DNA of 64,000 nucleotides from Trichococcus sp. K1Tr. GTDB taxonomy: Bacteria; Bacillota; Bacilli; Lactobacillales; Aerococcaceae. How positions within the stretch are numbered: the stretch's first letter is position 1; each line of letters opens with the position of its first letter. Under the pieces are notes generated by a model. It did no database searches. It had not been told where the DNA came from and was given only the letters and a program-made list of their open reading frames with translations. A program made the translations under genes and the position numbers. The stretch is from NCBI RefSeq assembly GCF_028309625.1, contig NZ_JAQMHR010000006.1, positions 62,001 to 126,000 of the forward strand, read 5' to 3'. Below are positions 17,870 to 26,948 of the stretch, piece after piece.

Positions 17870-18067
17870 TTATTTGTTCTTGTAGATACGTAACATTAAG
17901 CCTATTGCCACGATCAAAAACGCAACAAACAAAAATGGTAATACTAGCATGGTCCAACTTACGGCTTCGTACAGCACGCTACCGAAAATTATTGGGAACA
18001 AAGATATGATAATGATAATTAACAGAAACATAGCGATTCTTATAAGCGTCTTCATAAACATTCTCAT
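17870..18067 (-). CDS. Small membrane protein, 65 residues
   Basis: Two hydrophobic segments (residues about 9-30 and 38-60) with a positive N-terminus and an RIYKNK tail. ATG has AGGAG ten bases upstream. Function unknown. It sits in the AT-rich patch downstream of the GIY-YIG gene. Confidence 0.6.
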   Translation of the reverse strand: MRMFMKTLIRIAMFLLIIIIISLFPIIFGSVLYEAVSWTMLVLPFLFVAFLIVAIGLMLRIYKNK

Positions 18068-18270
18068 TGCAAAGCAACTCCTTTAATATGATTTGATCAA
18101 TGTATTAAAACTTTACATGCTCAATTATAATTAATTCTTGATATGTTGTCGCCAATTTATTTTTATCTACAATTTCAAATATAAAGGCCATCCATCATTG
18201 TGTTCGGATACACTTTACATACTATATATGTCGTTATTTTTGATACGCTCTTTTTGACCAGCCCCCGATT

Positions 18271-18999
18271 TTATTGTGGTTTATTCGTTTTTTTATAATC
18301 TTTTTGATATTCTTTTATCGCTTTCATAAAACTTGAAATAAAACTCCAGTTTTGCGGTAAGTTTAGTTCTGAGAGTAAATCACGGATGTAATTCCTCCTC
18401 TTTTTGTCATTAGATAGACTAAAAAATTCTTCCGTTTCCTTTATGTCATTTAATATTAAATCTGATATTATTTTGTGATCATCGTTTCTGTAAATGGGTT
18501 TCACCATTATGTTCCCCGGTATTTTGTTATATCCATTTGGTAATAATGAATCATATGCCCTTATCGCATAATCCTCTAAATCATCTAAAGATGAGAACGA
18601 TGTTTTTGCTAAAGGAATCAAGCTAATGCTGAATTTTTCTCCCGAACAATAATCTTCATGTAATTCGGGACTTCCCATATTTAGCATAAAATGTTCATAT
18701 ACTCTGTTAACCATATTTTTCGATTTACCCACATAATAAAGGTCTCTATCATAATTATAGATAAGATAAATACCAACAAGATATTCACTTGTTCCTTTCT
18801 TCTTAAGTTCATAAAAGTCTTTGGGAGCATATTTTGGCATTTCTTTTCGTAAACTATCTAGCTCTTTCCTAACGCGTCTTTTGTTTTGGGTTCGTTCGAT
18901 TTCAAGATCCTTTCTATAAAAATATGACGGAGATATTTCTCCAAAAGGTTCATCACCCAGCACCTCTCTTATCCAACTTATTTCACTTTCTGTAAGCAT
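18271..18999 (-). CDS. GIY-YIG nuclease-domain protein, 242 residues
   Basis: Central GIY-YIG domain: VGIYLIYN (residues 75-82), YYVGKSKN (88-95), catalytic-type Arg99 in NRVYEHF and the Glu142 region LEDYAIRAYD, with PNGYNKIPG after it. It has a 70-residue charged N-terminal region and a helical C-terminus. ATG has AGGGGTGAT upstream. The gene is much more AT-rich than the rest of the element and is separated by its own gaps, so it is probably a later acquisition. A homing endonuclease, restriction-type or defence nuclease are all possible. Confidence 0.75.
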   Translation of the reverse strand: MLTESEISWIREVLGDEPFGEISPSYFYRKDLEIERTQNKRRVRKELDSLRKEMPKYAPKDFYELKKKGTSEYLVGIYLIYNYDRDLYYVGKSKNMVNRVYEHFMLNMGSPELHEDYCSGEKFSISLIPLAKTSFSSLDDLEDYAIRAYDSLLPNGYNKIPGNIMVKPIYRNDDHKIISDLILNDIKETEEFFSLSNDKKRRNYIRDLLSELNLPQNWSFISSFMKAIKEYQKDYKKTNKPQ

Positions 19000-19108
19000 G
19001 CAATCACCCCTGAATTCTATCTTTAAACATCATGATACCTTAACTTATTTATCTATTCTTATTAGTCTTGAATTTCCGGCCCACAATGTCGTTTTAGTTG
19101 TATACATA

Positions 19109-19147
19109 AAAAAAGGCTGTTCCGCCTCGTGGTTCAGAACAACCTAC
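19109..19147 (-). terminator. Terminator after the DnaQ-BRCT gene
   Basis: GGTTGTTC/GAACAGCC stem followed by T7 on the minus strand, 47 bp past the stop. Confidence 0.8.
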
Positions 19148-19193
19148 ACTATTAAGTTACTTTAAATTTACAGATACCTCTGATTACTATAGT

Positions 19194-20468
19194 TTATCTT
19201 ACATAATTACTCTTTATATATTCCTTTTGATCCTCTGTAAGGTCCTGGCCGGCTTTAAGCGTAAGGAATATCTCTCTTTCAATATCCGCAGGATCTGCAA
19301 TTTCCGATACATTTTCATATCTCACTGTTTGAGAGTCCTTGGCAAAGAACGGAGTAACAGGGTCTAAAGTTTTCCGCCTGCTTAACAGAATGTGATCGCC
19401 CCTGTAAATACCTTGACGTTTATCCCTGTCTGAACTCGTATCATCAATAATAAAAGTAAAACCGTTAGTAGATGTGATTTTCTTAAGGTCATCCTGCTCT
19501 GCCTCCGCCGTAAGGTTAGCCTGCTCTTCCTCCGTTATCGGTAGCTGTAACATCCTTAGGAAATCGTCCTCACCTACTAACTCTATATCCTGTCCTTGTT
19601 CCAGGTATTTCCTAGCTTTAATCATCTTACTGCTCTCATTCTTACCGTTCAAATGGCTTAAATCTTGCTCGCCCATGATCAGAAAGTTAGTTTTCTTTGT
19701 AATGTTTTCCTCTCTAATACCCCCAACTTTGCCGAACAACTCGAATATATACTCACGGGGCCCAGTCTCTAATTTACCGGTCACTGCTCCATATTTACGA
19801 TAGAACGGGTGGTCCTCATTAAAATAGCTAGGATCCAGGGTATCTAATAAATTAACATGCTCTTTTTTGATGTGCCTTATTGCTTTTGAGAAAGGGGACC
19901 GCTCACTACCATTAATAACACCCAACCGCTTATAGTGCGTTTTATCCAGTAGGTCAGCAAGATCTTGCGCATTACTCTGCCTGATCAGCTCTGTTATTAT
20001 TAACCCTGAGGCCTGTGCGTCTGATAGAGCGTTATGATGGTTAAGAGGGATATTAAATTCTTTAGCCAGGTTTTTCAGCTTGTAACTTAAACGTGAAATT
20101 ACGGCTTTTGAAAGGTAGTAAGAACAAAAGTATTCCATGTAAAAATCATTAATACCGTATTTCTCATTACATTCTCTTATGGCTCCTGAATCAAACGGGG
20201 CATAATGTGCCACTACTGGTAGGCTGTCAATAAAACTTAAAATATCGGGGGCTATTTCCGGGTAGGTAGGGCTGTTCTTCACTGCGTCCCCAGTTATCCC
20301 ATGTATATAAATGTTATAGCCGTCGAATTCTTCCTCGGGGTTTATTAACGTATCAAAAGTATCCACTATCTCACCGTTAAGAAACTTAACTAAACCGATA
20401 GAACAAATACTCCCCTTATTGTAATTAGCAGTCTCTACGTCTAAAGCTACAAAATTAATACCCTCCAT
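19194..20468 (-). CDS. DnaQ-family 3'-5' exonuclease with BRCT domain, 424 residues
   Basis: DEDDh exonuclease: ALDVETAN (Asp10, Glu12) is motif I, VVAHYAPFDSGAI motif II, and NHHNALSDAQASG holds the His and last Asp (motif III). From about residue 235, EYIFELFGKVGG...KKTNFLIMGEQD...KARKYLEQGQDIELVGEDDFLRML is a BRCT domain, as in NAD-dependent ligase and several DnaQ-BRCT proteins. The tail is unrecognised. It is likely DNA repair or replication proofreading supplied by the element. Start ATG at 20468 has GGGGAAAG just upstream. Confidence 0.85.
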   Translation of the reverse strand: MEGINFVALDVETANYNKGSICSIGLVKFLNGEIVDTFDTLINPEEEFDGYNIYIHGITGDAVKNSPTYPEIAPDILSFIDSLPVVAHYAPFDSGAIRECNEKYGINDFYMEYFCSYYLSKAVISRLSYKLKNLAKEFNIPLNHHNALSDAQASGLIITELIRQSNAQDLADLLDKTHYKRLGVINGSERSPFSKAIRHIKKEHVNLLDTLDPSYFNEDHPFYRKYGAVTGKLETGPREYIFELFGKVGGIREENITKKTNFLIMGEQDLSHLNGKNESSKMIKARKYLEQGQDIELVGEDDFLRMLQLPITEEEQANLTAEAEQDDLKKITSTNGFTFIIDDTSSDRDKRQGIYRGDHILLSRRKTLDPVTPFFAKDSQTVRYENVSEIADPADIEREIFLTLKAGQDLTEDQKEYIKSNYVR

Positions 20469-20771
20469 CTTTCCCCATCTCCCTAGCTGTTATTGTAAAG
20501 CCAACACTGAGATAAAAAGCTGTGTATCTTCCTTTAGTATACTCTTTATGCCGTAATTTTGCCCTATATATTTTACAATCAACTGTAAAAATAATTTAAC
20601 TTTAGTGATAATCAGGGTGTAGTGTCCAGGCTTTTAGCTGTGCTTAAAAAGCGTATGAAAGAAAGAGGCCCCTACAGCGATTGCCTGTAAGAGCCTTAAG
20701 GGTGGCTATTAAGTTAGGGATACTGCTATCCAGGTAGTGCTGTTATTCCAGGGCTTACGGCTTTCCTGCCC
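20469..20771. other. Intergenic segment with terminator
   Basis: A 12-bp hairpin (20666-20677 with 20685-20696, G-U pairs included) followed on the minus strand by CTTTCTTTC ends the two small genes to the right. The remainder is an AT-rich upstream region for the exonuclease gene. No gene seen. Confidence 0.55.
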
Positions 20772-20960
20772 CTAGGTCTCTGTATCCTCAGGTACTACAG
20801 CCCCGGCTTCAATCTGCTGTATCAAACTTTGGATAATTCTATCGGTCTCCGCCTGGTAGCACGCCTCCACCTTGTCCCCCAAAAACATAAGCATGTTAGC
20901 TAGGTAATCCTTGTCTACAGTTATTTTAACGTTATTCTTAGCTATATAATGCTGTCCCAT
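20772..20960 (-). CDS. Small element protein, 62 residues
   Basis: Unrecognised, soluble, mostly helical (DYLANMLMFLGDKVEACYQAETD). GAGGAG lies nine bases before the ATG. It follows the 87-residue gene by 28 bp, so the two are probably co-transcribed. Confidence 0.55.
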   Translation of the reverse strand: MGQHYIAKNNVKITVDKDYLANMLMFLGDKVEACYQAETDRIIQSLIQQIEAGAVVPEDTET

Positions 20961-20988
20961 GTTAAGCGCTCCTCTCTGTATGCTCTTG

Positions 20989-21252
20989 TTAAACTACCTT
21001 AAAATGCTCCTGTTCCTCGCCATCAGCCCTTAAGTGATCCTGTACCTCCTGTCCTAAACCTATTTCCTCGGCAATATCTGTAAGCACGGTAATAGCTTTG
21101 TCCCCCAGGTTACTGATTAACATATCTATAAGGGCGTTACTCCCTAATTCCTCTGCCAGTACGTCCACTACCTCATTAAGCCGTGCCTGGGTTACCTGTT
21201 CATGTTGTGCCTCCTGTGTAATTGATCGTCCCGCTGTTACCGTCTTATTCAT
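20989..21252 (-). CDS. Small acidic element protein, 87 residues
   Basis: Unrecognised acidic helical protein (VDVLAEELGSNALIDMLISNLG) with a Glu-rich tail. AGGAG precedes the ATG. Acidic small proteins of mobile elements are often DNA mimics or anti-host factors, but nothing here shows that. Confidence 0.55.
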   Translation of the reverse strand: MNKTVTAGRSITQEAQHEQVTQARLNEVVDVLAEELGSNALIDMLISNLGDKAITVLTDIAEEIGLGQEVQDHLRADGEEQEHFKVV

Positions 21253-21958
21253 GCTGTCATTTCTCCTTTTATATTAAGTTTATTATTGCCGTTGGTTATG
21301 CTGTTAGTTCCTGTCCGGCTTGCCGGGCTATGGGCAGAATACGCCCTACAAAAGAACGTTATTCTATTGGTATGGTATAGAATGTAAGCCCGTTTTTATG
21401 TCTTTATCTGCTCCTCAGACAACCCTTTACCGGCATATCTCTGCATTTCGTTCTGCGGTTGAGACTTTAAGAGTACCGCTCCCGTGTTTTGTGTAACGGG
21501 CTTTGTATCCGGCTTAATGGTTAACGGGCCCGCCAAAAACAGACAAGCCTGCCTCACTGTTTAGGGAATAGCTCCCAGGGCCGTGCTCGCCCCTTTGCTT
21601 GTGGTATTCTTACGCAAAGTAACCCTGCTCTCTTACTAGGGTTAGTACAATGGCTGAGCCGTGCCTGGTTTATAACCGTCCTCGCCCGGTAACTAACATT
21701 CCTCCGGGATAGACGTTAGAGCAACGTAAAAAGCGCCTATACTGCTCCTGATACACTTTCAGATAACAGTACAAGCGCTGATCCCGTTGTATAGGGTTTC
21801 GTATACTTGAAATTTAACCGCTACACTGCTAAAATTACTTATATAGCTCTGTAGCCGTTCCGTCTGATAGTTGTTTTATCAGGCCGTTACTAAGGTACTC
21901 CAATACCTGGTAATAACGGTTATAGGGCTCTTTTTGTGCCCTTATATTCAGTTTTCAT
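21253..21958. other. Mostly gene-free segment between the small genes and the integrase
   Basis: About 700 bp with the same CTGT/AACG-rich word bias as 15.8-16.6 kb. Only one frame (21396-21557) looks possibly coding. No known RNA or recombination site recognised. Confidence 0.4.
21396..21557 (-). CDS. Possible 53-residue protein
   Basis: GTG start, protein-like composition (TQNTGAVLLKSQPQNE, RYAGKGLSEEQIKT). A GGAG lies 14 bases upstream, which is longer than usual, and a stop immediately precedes the start codon. No family recognised; it may be chance. Confidence 0.3.
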   Translation of the reverse strand: MRQACLFLAGPLTIKPDTKPVTQNTGAVLLKSQPQNEMQRYAGKGLSEEQIKT

Positions 21959-22885
21959 TTACTGCTTAAGATTCTGTAAGGGGCTAGTTTTAACCCCGTG
22001 CTTAACGATCATTTCATCATCAAGCCCTTTTAAATACGTGGCTGTTATTGTCGTATCGTAATGGCCCAGTAGCCGGGAAAGGCTGTAAATGTCTATCCCG
22101 TTCCTCAGTTGTTTTTGTGCAAAGTAATGTCTGCAATCATGCGGGCAACACCTTACACCCTCCCTTACTCCTACGTTCTTACCGTGTTCCTTTAACATCT
22201 GATTAATGCGGGTACGTGTAACTTTCTTGCCTGACTGCGTTAAAAAGTAATAATCCTCTAGCTCCTCAGGGTCCCAATTAGAAAAGCGTTTCTCCTTAGC
22301 AAACTTGTATTTGTTCATCTGCCGTTTAACCCTGGGGCTGATATACATAAGCCTCTGCTTGCTCCCCTTACCTCTGACAAGTAGCCCGTTGCGGTTAATA
22401 TCCTCTGTCTTAATCCCGATCAATTCCGACACCCTCAAACCACAGTCAAAAAGTAGCATAAGCATTAACATATCCCGGATATTGCTATACGTCCGGCCCT
22501 CACAGTCCTTAAGCATGGCCCTTACTTCTCTGTCGTTAAATGTTCTTATTACAGTCTTTTCCTCTTTCAGATTCTTTATAAACCGTGTAGGGTTATCGTC
22601 ACGGCTTATATACTCCTCCTCTACTAGGAACGTGTATAAAGACTTTACCCGGGCAATATTGCCGTTTATTGTAATGTTTTTAAGGCGCCCGGACTGTTGC
22701 CAGTATCTAATTAACTGTTTAATATGCGCTGATTTAATGGCCTCTATCGTTTTTATCTCGTACTGCTTAAATAAGAACGTTTCAAACTCCTCCAGGGTAT
22801 ACGTGCAAAGCTCGATATACTTTTGAGCTCTGCTTAATATCTCCTGATTTAGCGTAAAATCCTCTATAGCATCCCGAATAAGCAT
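21959..22885 (-). CDS. Tyrosine recombinase (integrase, XerC/D-like)
   Basis: 308 residues from the ATG at 22885, chosen because GGAGGG lies ten bases upstream; the frame runs 14 codons further. The N-terminal SAM-like core-binding domain covers 1-105. Catalytic residues are Arg151 (CGLRVSELIG), Lys173 (GKGSKQR), His249/Arg252 (HDCRHYF), His275 (LLGHYDTT) and Tyr284 (TATYLKG). It lies beside the right attachment site and faces away from guaA, as expected for the enzyme that inserted the element. Confidence 0.93.
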   Translation of the reverse strand: MLIRDAIEDFTLNQEILSRAQKYIELCTYTLEEFETFLFKQYEIKTIEAIKSAHIKQLIRYWQQSGRLKNITINGNIARVKSLYTFLVEEEYISRDDNPTRFIKNLKEEKTVIRTFNDREVRAMLKDCEGRTYSNIRDMLMLMLLFDCGLRVSELIGIKTEDINRNGLLVRGKGSKQRLMYISPRVKRQMNKYKFAKEKRFSNWDPEELEDYYFLTQSGKKVTRTRINQMLKEHGKNVGVREGVRCCPHDCRHYFAQKQLRNGIDIYSLSRLLGHYDTTITATYLKGLDDEMIVKHGVKTSPLQNLKQ

Positions 22886-23102
22886 AAAAAAGCACCCTCC
22901 TAACCTGTTCCATTTAAGGAAATTCAAGTTAAAAGGGTGCTTAAAAGCACTAGCTTATTAAATTTGATATAACGTGTACTATAGTTGCACCTCAATCAGG
23001 TAAATAGTATAAGGTATAAACTGCTAAATAGCTGTATTAATACCTACAATAGCCTGATATATCAACGTTTCTAACGGCAATAACAACCGGAAAATGCCCG
23101 GG

Positions 23103-23143
23103 TTACTCCCACTCGATGGTCGATGGTGGCTTGCTCGTGATGT
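23103..23143. repeat. Right attachment site (native guaA 3' end)
   Basis: 41 bp identical to 11156-11196, ending in the guaA stop codon on the minus strand. Because the element carries the same bases at its far end, integration leaves GuaA unchanged. Confidence 0.92.
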
Positions 23144-24656
23144 CGTACACTATGCGGTTGACGTGCTTCACTTCATTTACGATGCGTCGGGAAATTTTGT
23201 CCAACACTTCGTAAGGGATGCGAGCCCAGTCGGACGTCATGCCATCGATGGATGTCACGGCGCGGATACCGATTGTGTAGTCATACGTACGGCCGTCGCC
23301 CATTACGCCTACGCTGCGGAAGCCTGGCAGGACTGTAAAGTATTGCCATACATCGCGGTCCAAACCAGCATTCGCGATTTCTTCGCGCAGGATGTAGTCT
23401 GATTCGCGGACGATTTCCAATTTTTCTTCGGTGATTTCGCCGATGACACGGATACCCAAACCAGGGCCTGGGAATGGTTGGCGCCAAACGATGCTGTCAG
23501 GCATGCCAAGTTGTGTTCCCAATTCGCGGACTTCATCTTTGAACAATGTGTTCAATGGTTCGATCAACTTGAATTGCATATCTTCAGGCAGTCCGCCTAC
23601 GTTGTGGTGGGACTTGATTGTTTGGGCAGTCTCCGTTCCACTTTCGATCACGTCGGTGTAAAGCGTTCCTTGCGCCAAGAAGTCGATGCCTTGCAATTTC
23701 GTAGCTTCATCATCGAATACGTAAACGAATTCGTTACCGATGATTTTACGTTTTTGTTCCGGATCGCTGACGCCTGCCAGTTTGTCCATGAAACGTTTTT
23801 TCGCATCAACGCGGATGATGTTCAAGCCGAATTTGCCTACAAGGCTTTCCATAACTTGATCGCCTTCGCCTTTGCGCAAAAGGCCGTGGTCAACAAAGAT
23901 ACAAGTCAATTGAGAGCCGATCGCTTTGTGCAGCAACACGCCGACTACGCTTGAATCAACCCCGCCGGACAGTCCCAACAAGACTTTTTTGTCGCCGACA
24001 GTTTCTCTGATTTTTTTGGTTTCGATTTCGATGAAGTTGGCGATCGACCAGTTGCCTGAGCAGCCGCAGACTTCGAAGGCGAAGTTCTTCAGCATTTCAT
24101 TGCCGTGTACAGAGTGCTGTACTTCCGGATGGAATTGAACGCCGTAGAATTTTTCTGCTGTATTGGCGAAGGCTGCAACAGGACAGTTGTCGTTTGTCGC
24201 AGTCACTTTGAAGCCAGCAGGAATTTCAGTGATTTTGTCACCATGGCTCATCCAGACAGACTCGATGTCGGAAAGGCCTTTGAACATTGGCGTATCCAAA
24301 TCAAGGATTTGGATATCGGAACGTCCGTATTCTCTTTCATCAGCAGGAATGACTTTTCCGCCGAAATGGTCGGTCATCAATTGCATGCCGTAGCAAATGC
24401 CCAGTACAGGGATGCCCAAAGCGAAAATGGCCGGATCGACTTTGAAAGCATCGTCTTCATAGACGCTGTTCGGGCCGCCGGAGAAAATGACCCCTTTGAC
24501 GTTCCCCATCGCTTTGATATCTTCAGCAGTTGTGCGGTGTGAAACCAACTCTGAGAATACGCCGAATTCACGGATGCGTCGTGTAATCAATTGGTTATAT
24601 TGACTGCCGAAATCCAGTACGACGATTTTTTCCAACTCGGTAAATTGCTCTATCAT
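23103..24656 (-). CDS. guaA: GMP synthase (glutamine-hydrolysing)
   Basis: Converts XMP, ATP and glutamine to GMP. 517 residues, full length. The class I amidotransferase domain has Cys in GICYGMQL and the His-Glu pair in GVQFHPEV. The ATP pyrophosphatase has the PP-loop LSGGVDSS; the C-terminal dimerisation domain ends [13 protein letters not shown]. That last stretch is the element's integration target. The native terminator has been moved to 11.03-11.10 kb by the insertion. Confidence 0.97.
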   Translation of the reverse strand: MIEQFTELEKIVVLDFGSQYNQLITRRIREFGVFSELVSHRTTAEDIKAMGNVKGVIFSGGPNSVYEDDAFKVDPAIFALGIPVLGICYGMQLMTDHFGGKVIPADEREYGRSDIQILDLDTPMFKGLSDIESVWMSHGDKITEIPAGFKVTATNDNCPVAAFANTAEKFYGVQFHPEVQHSVHGNEMLKNFAFEVCGCSGNWSIANFIEIETKKIRETVGDKKVLLGLSGGVDSSVVGVLLHKAIGSQLTCIFVDHGLLRKGEGDQVMESLVGKFGLNIIRVDAKKRFMDKLAGVSDPEQKRKIIGNEFVYVFDDEATKLQGIDFLAQGTLYTDVIESGTETAQTIKSHHNVGGLPEDMQFKLIEPLNTLFKDEVRELGTQLGMPDSIVWRQPFPGPGLGIRVIGEITEEKLEIVRESDYILREEIANAGLDRDVWQYFTVLPGFRSVGVMGDGRTYDYTIGIRAVTSIDGMTSDWARIPYEVLDKISRRIVNEVKHVNRIVYDITSKPPSTIEWE

Positions 24657-24677
24657 CTAATAATCTCTCCAATTTCC

Positions 24678-25601
24678 TTAATATTTTTTTATGTACAATT
24701 CATCAATAAAGTGATTCGTTGTTTTATGAATCACTAAATTTGCCCGTGTGATCGTGGGATAGATATACTCCCGAAGGTTTTTGAGGTTGACCCTTTTCCA
24801 GACGCCTCTGGCCATCTCGATGGCATCCTCGCGTTTGCCGATTGCATAGTTGTAATAATAATTGTCCGGTTGATCGATTGCCAAGTCCATCAGCATTTCG
24901 AAACGTTCGATGTACCATTTTTCGATCATCTCTTCCTCGGCATCCACATAGATGGAAAAGTCAAAGAAGTCGCTGACGTAAATCTGTTGATTGCTCGGCA
25001 ACTGCAGCACATTGATCCCTTCCACGATCAGGATATCCGGATGATTCACTTCCTCATAATCGCCAGGGACAATATCATAGATGCGGTGGGAATAGACCGG
25101 AAACCGGACATTCGGCTTGCCTGTCTTCACATCCAACAGGAATTGCACCAAATTTTCCATATCGTAACTTTCCGGGAATCCTTTACGATCCATGATGTTG
25201 CGTTCCCTCAATATCCGGTTCGGATACAGGAAACCATCTGTTGTCATCAATTCGACAGCTTTTGTCGGATAAGCCCGCTTCAAAAGGTTCTGCAGGACAC
25301 GTGCTGTCGTGCTTTTACCGACTGCGACACTACCCGTAACGCCAATGATGAGCGGCGACGGTTCATAGGATCTGCCAAGAAATCTGCTTTTATCCCGCTG
25401 AAGATTCCGGTACTGCTGCAAGTAAATATCGAACATATGCACCAACGGCACATAGACATCCTTAACATCTTCCAATGAAAGCCTATCATTCAATGATGTC
25501 AATTCCTTCAGTTCCTCTTCCGTGATTGTCGGAATGGAATCTTGATGAAAAGTTTGCCATTCTTCACGATGGATTTCGTAGTAGTTTCTATCTTCTATCA
25601 T
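24678..25601 (-). CDS. coaA: Type I pantothenate kinase
   Basis: First step of coenzyme A synthesis, phosphorylating pantothenate. 307 residues, standard for bacterial CoaA. P-loop GVTGSVAVGKST, TTDGFLYPN (substrate region), PVYSHRIYDIVP and ILIVEGINVLQ are all present. It lies 21 bp upstream of guaA on the same strand and may be co-transcribed with it. Confidence 0.95.
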   Translation of the reverse strand: MIEDRNYYEIHREEWQTFHQDSIPTITEEELKELTSLNDRLSLEDVKDVYVPLVHMFDIYLQQYRNLQRDKSRFLGRSYEPSPLIIGVTGSVAVGKSTTARVLQNLLKRAYPTKAVELMTTDGFLYPNRILRERNIMDRKGFPESYDMENLVQFLLDVKTGKPNVRFPVYSHRIYDIVPGDYEEVNHPDILIVEGINVLQLPSNQQIYVSDFFDFSIYVDAEEEMIEKWYIERFEMLMDLAIDQPDNYYYNYAIGKREDAIEMARGVWKRVNLKNLREYIYPTITRANLVIHKTTNHFIDELYIKKY

Positions 25602-25894
25602 AGCTTTTCCCTTCTGGAAATAATCAAACTTTTGGTAATTGTATCACACTTTTCTGAAAATTTAACCCCCATCAAATACGAACATTAAATTTTAATTGAA
25701 ACCTAATCTTTGCTTTCTGCGGTGGTAAAGCTTTTTAAGTTTCCGTAAAATCCCAAAGATTTGATTTACTTTGCATTTTTGCTCCGATACAATGAAAATG
25801 ATGAAAGAAAATAGCGGAAAATATGTGCTGAATTCGTCAAATTTTATTTAAAAAAGAATTTAAAATGCGAATGATCTGGCGAAATCATGCCGAT

Positions 25895-25923
25895 TTGCAA
25901 AATCCATGTACAGCAAGCATAAT
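25895..25923 (+). promoter_or_regulatory. Promoter of the mevalonate operon
   Basis: TTGCAA, 17-bp spacer, CATAAT, about 70 bp before mvaK1. The rest of the 25602-25994 divergent gap is AT-rich with no gene; it should also hold the coaA promoter. Confidence 0.5.
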
Positions 25924-25994
25924 AGAAGACGCGTAAGAATCAGCGACAGTACGACTTTTCCGCTTGATTCATAACCAGTAAAGGACGATCCCAT

Positions 25995-26948
25995 ATGATA
26001 AAAACTCGTTGCTCAACCGGCAAATCTCACGGCAAAATCATCCTGATGGGTGAACATGCTGTCGTCCACGGGGAGCCATCCATTGCACTGCCCTTCCCGG
26101 CAGTTGAAATGACCGCGACCGTATGCGAAGCGGAAGGTCCCTTGACCATTGATTGTTCCTATTATAACGGCATCGCTGCAGAAATGCCTGAAATCCTGGA
26201 AAGCATGCGGACAGCGATCCAATCGGCTTTGGCCGAACTGCAGGTTTCGGACAAGGATTTGGCGATTTCGCTCGCGAGCACCATCCCGGCCGAAAGAGGC
26301 ATGGGTTCCAGCGCTGCCGTTTCGGTGGCCTTGACCCGCGCCCTTTTCGCCTACTTCGATAAGCCGCTGGACCAAGCGACCTTGCTGCGGCTCGTTAATA
26401 TATCCGAGATGGTTGCACACGGAAACCCCAGCGGTCTGGATGCCGCAACGGCAAGCGGCGAGGCACCGCTCTTTTACATCAAAGGCCAGCCATTCGAAGC
26501 TTTTCCTTTGAACCTGAAGGCTTACATGATTGTCGGGGATACCGGCGTGACAGGCCAAACAAAGGAAGCAGTAACCAGCATCGCCACAAAACTGAACGGA
26601 AAAAATCCGCAACCGTACCGAGCCGCCATCACCCGTTTGGGCAACCTTGCTCAAAGGGCGAAGTCAGCAATCGAAGCAAATGACCCGCAACAATTGGGGC
26701 AATTGATGAACCAGGCCCATGAGGTGTTGTCTTTTCTGGACGTATCCAGTCCTGATCTGAACAGACTCGTATCAGCCGCCCTTTCTTCAGGAGCGCTGGG
26801 CGCCAAATTAACAGGCGGCGGACGCGGCGGTTGCATGATTGCTTTGGCCGGTACCCGCTCCGAAGCGGAAAAAGTTGAAGAAGCTATACGCCAAGCCGGG
26901 GCGATCCGGACTTGGATCTATCAAATGGGAGGAAATGAAGATGCCTAA
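25995..26948 (+). CDS. mvaK1: Mevalonate kinase
   Basis: GHMP-family kinase, 317 residues, making 5-phosphomevalonate. HGKIILMGEHAVVHGEPSIA is the N-terminal substrate motif, PAERGMGSSAAVSVAL the ATP loop, and AKLTGGGRGGCMIAL motif 3. AAAGGA lies about ten bases before the ATG. It is first of four overlapping genes, mvaK1-mvaD-mvaK2-fni, the isopentenyl diphosphate pathway of Lactobacillales. Confidence 0.94.
   Translation: MIKTRCSTGKSHGKIILMGEHAVVHGEPSIALPFPAVEMTATVCEAEGPLTIDCSYYNGIAAEMPEILESMRTAIQSALAELQVSDKDLAISLASTIPAERGMGSSAAVSVALTRALFAYFDKPLDQATLLRLVNISEMVAHGNPSGLDAATASGEAPLFYIKGQPFEAFPLNLKAYMIVGDTGVTGQTKEAVTSIATKLNGKNPQPYRAAITRLGNLAQRAKSAIEANDPQQLGQLMNQAHEVLSFLDVSSPDLNRLVSAALSSGALGAKLTGGGRGGCMIALAGTRSEAEKVEEAIRQAGAIRTWIYQMGGNEDA

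Larger units (their letters stand above)
11156..23143. mobile_element. 11.9-kb integrative element in the 3' end of guaA
   Basis: A 41-bp perfect direct repeat, the last codons and stop of guaA, sits at 11156-11196 and again at 23103-23143, so target guaA stays intact at the right end. Inside, all genes are on the minus strand: tyrosine integrase next to the right end, small proteins, DnaQ-BRCT exonuclease, GIY-YIG protein, serine recombinase, RepL-like initiator and four unknown genes. The DNA has its own word bias and long gene-free segments. I find no relaxase, type IV secretion, capsid, portal or large terminase, so it is not an obvious conjugative element or complete prophage. An integrated plasmid or a phage satellite is the best guess. 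Confidence 0.9.

Noticed and set aside
11156-23143. Integrative conjugative element or complete prophage
   Set aside because: No relaxase, coupling protein, type IV secretion, capsid, portal, tail or large terminase seen in any frame.
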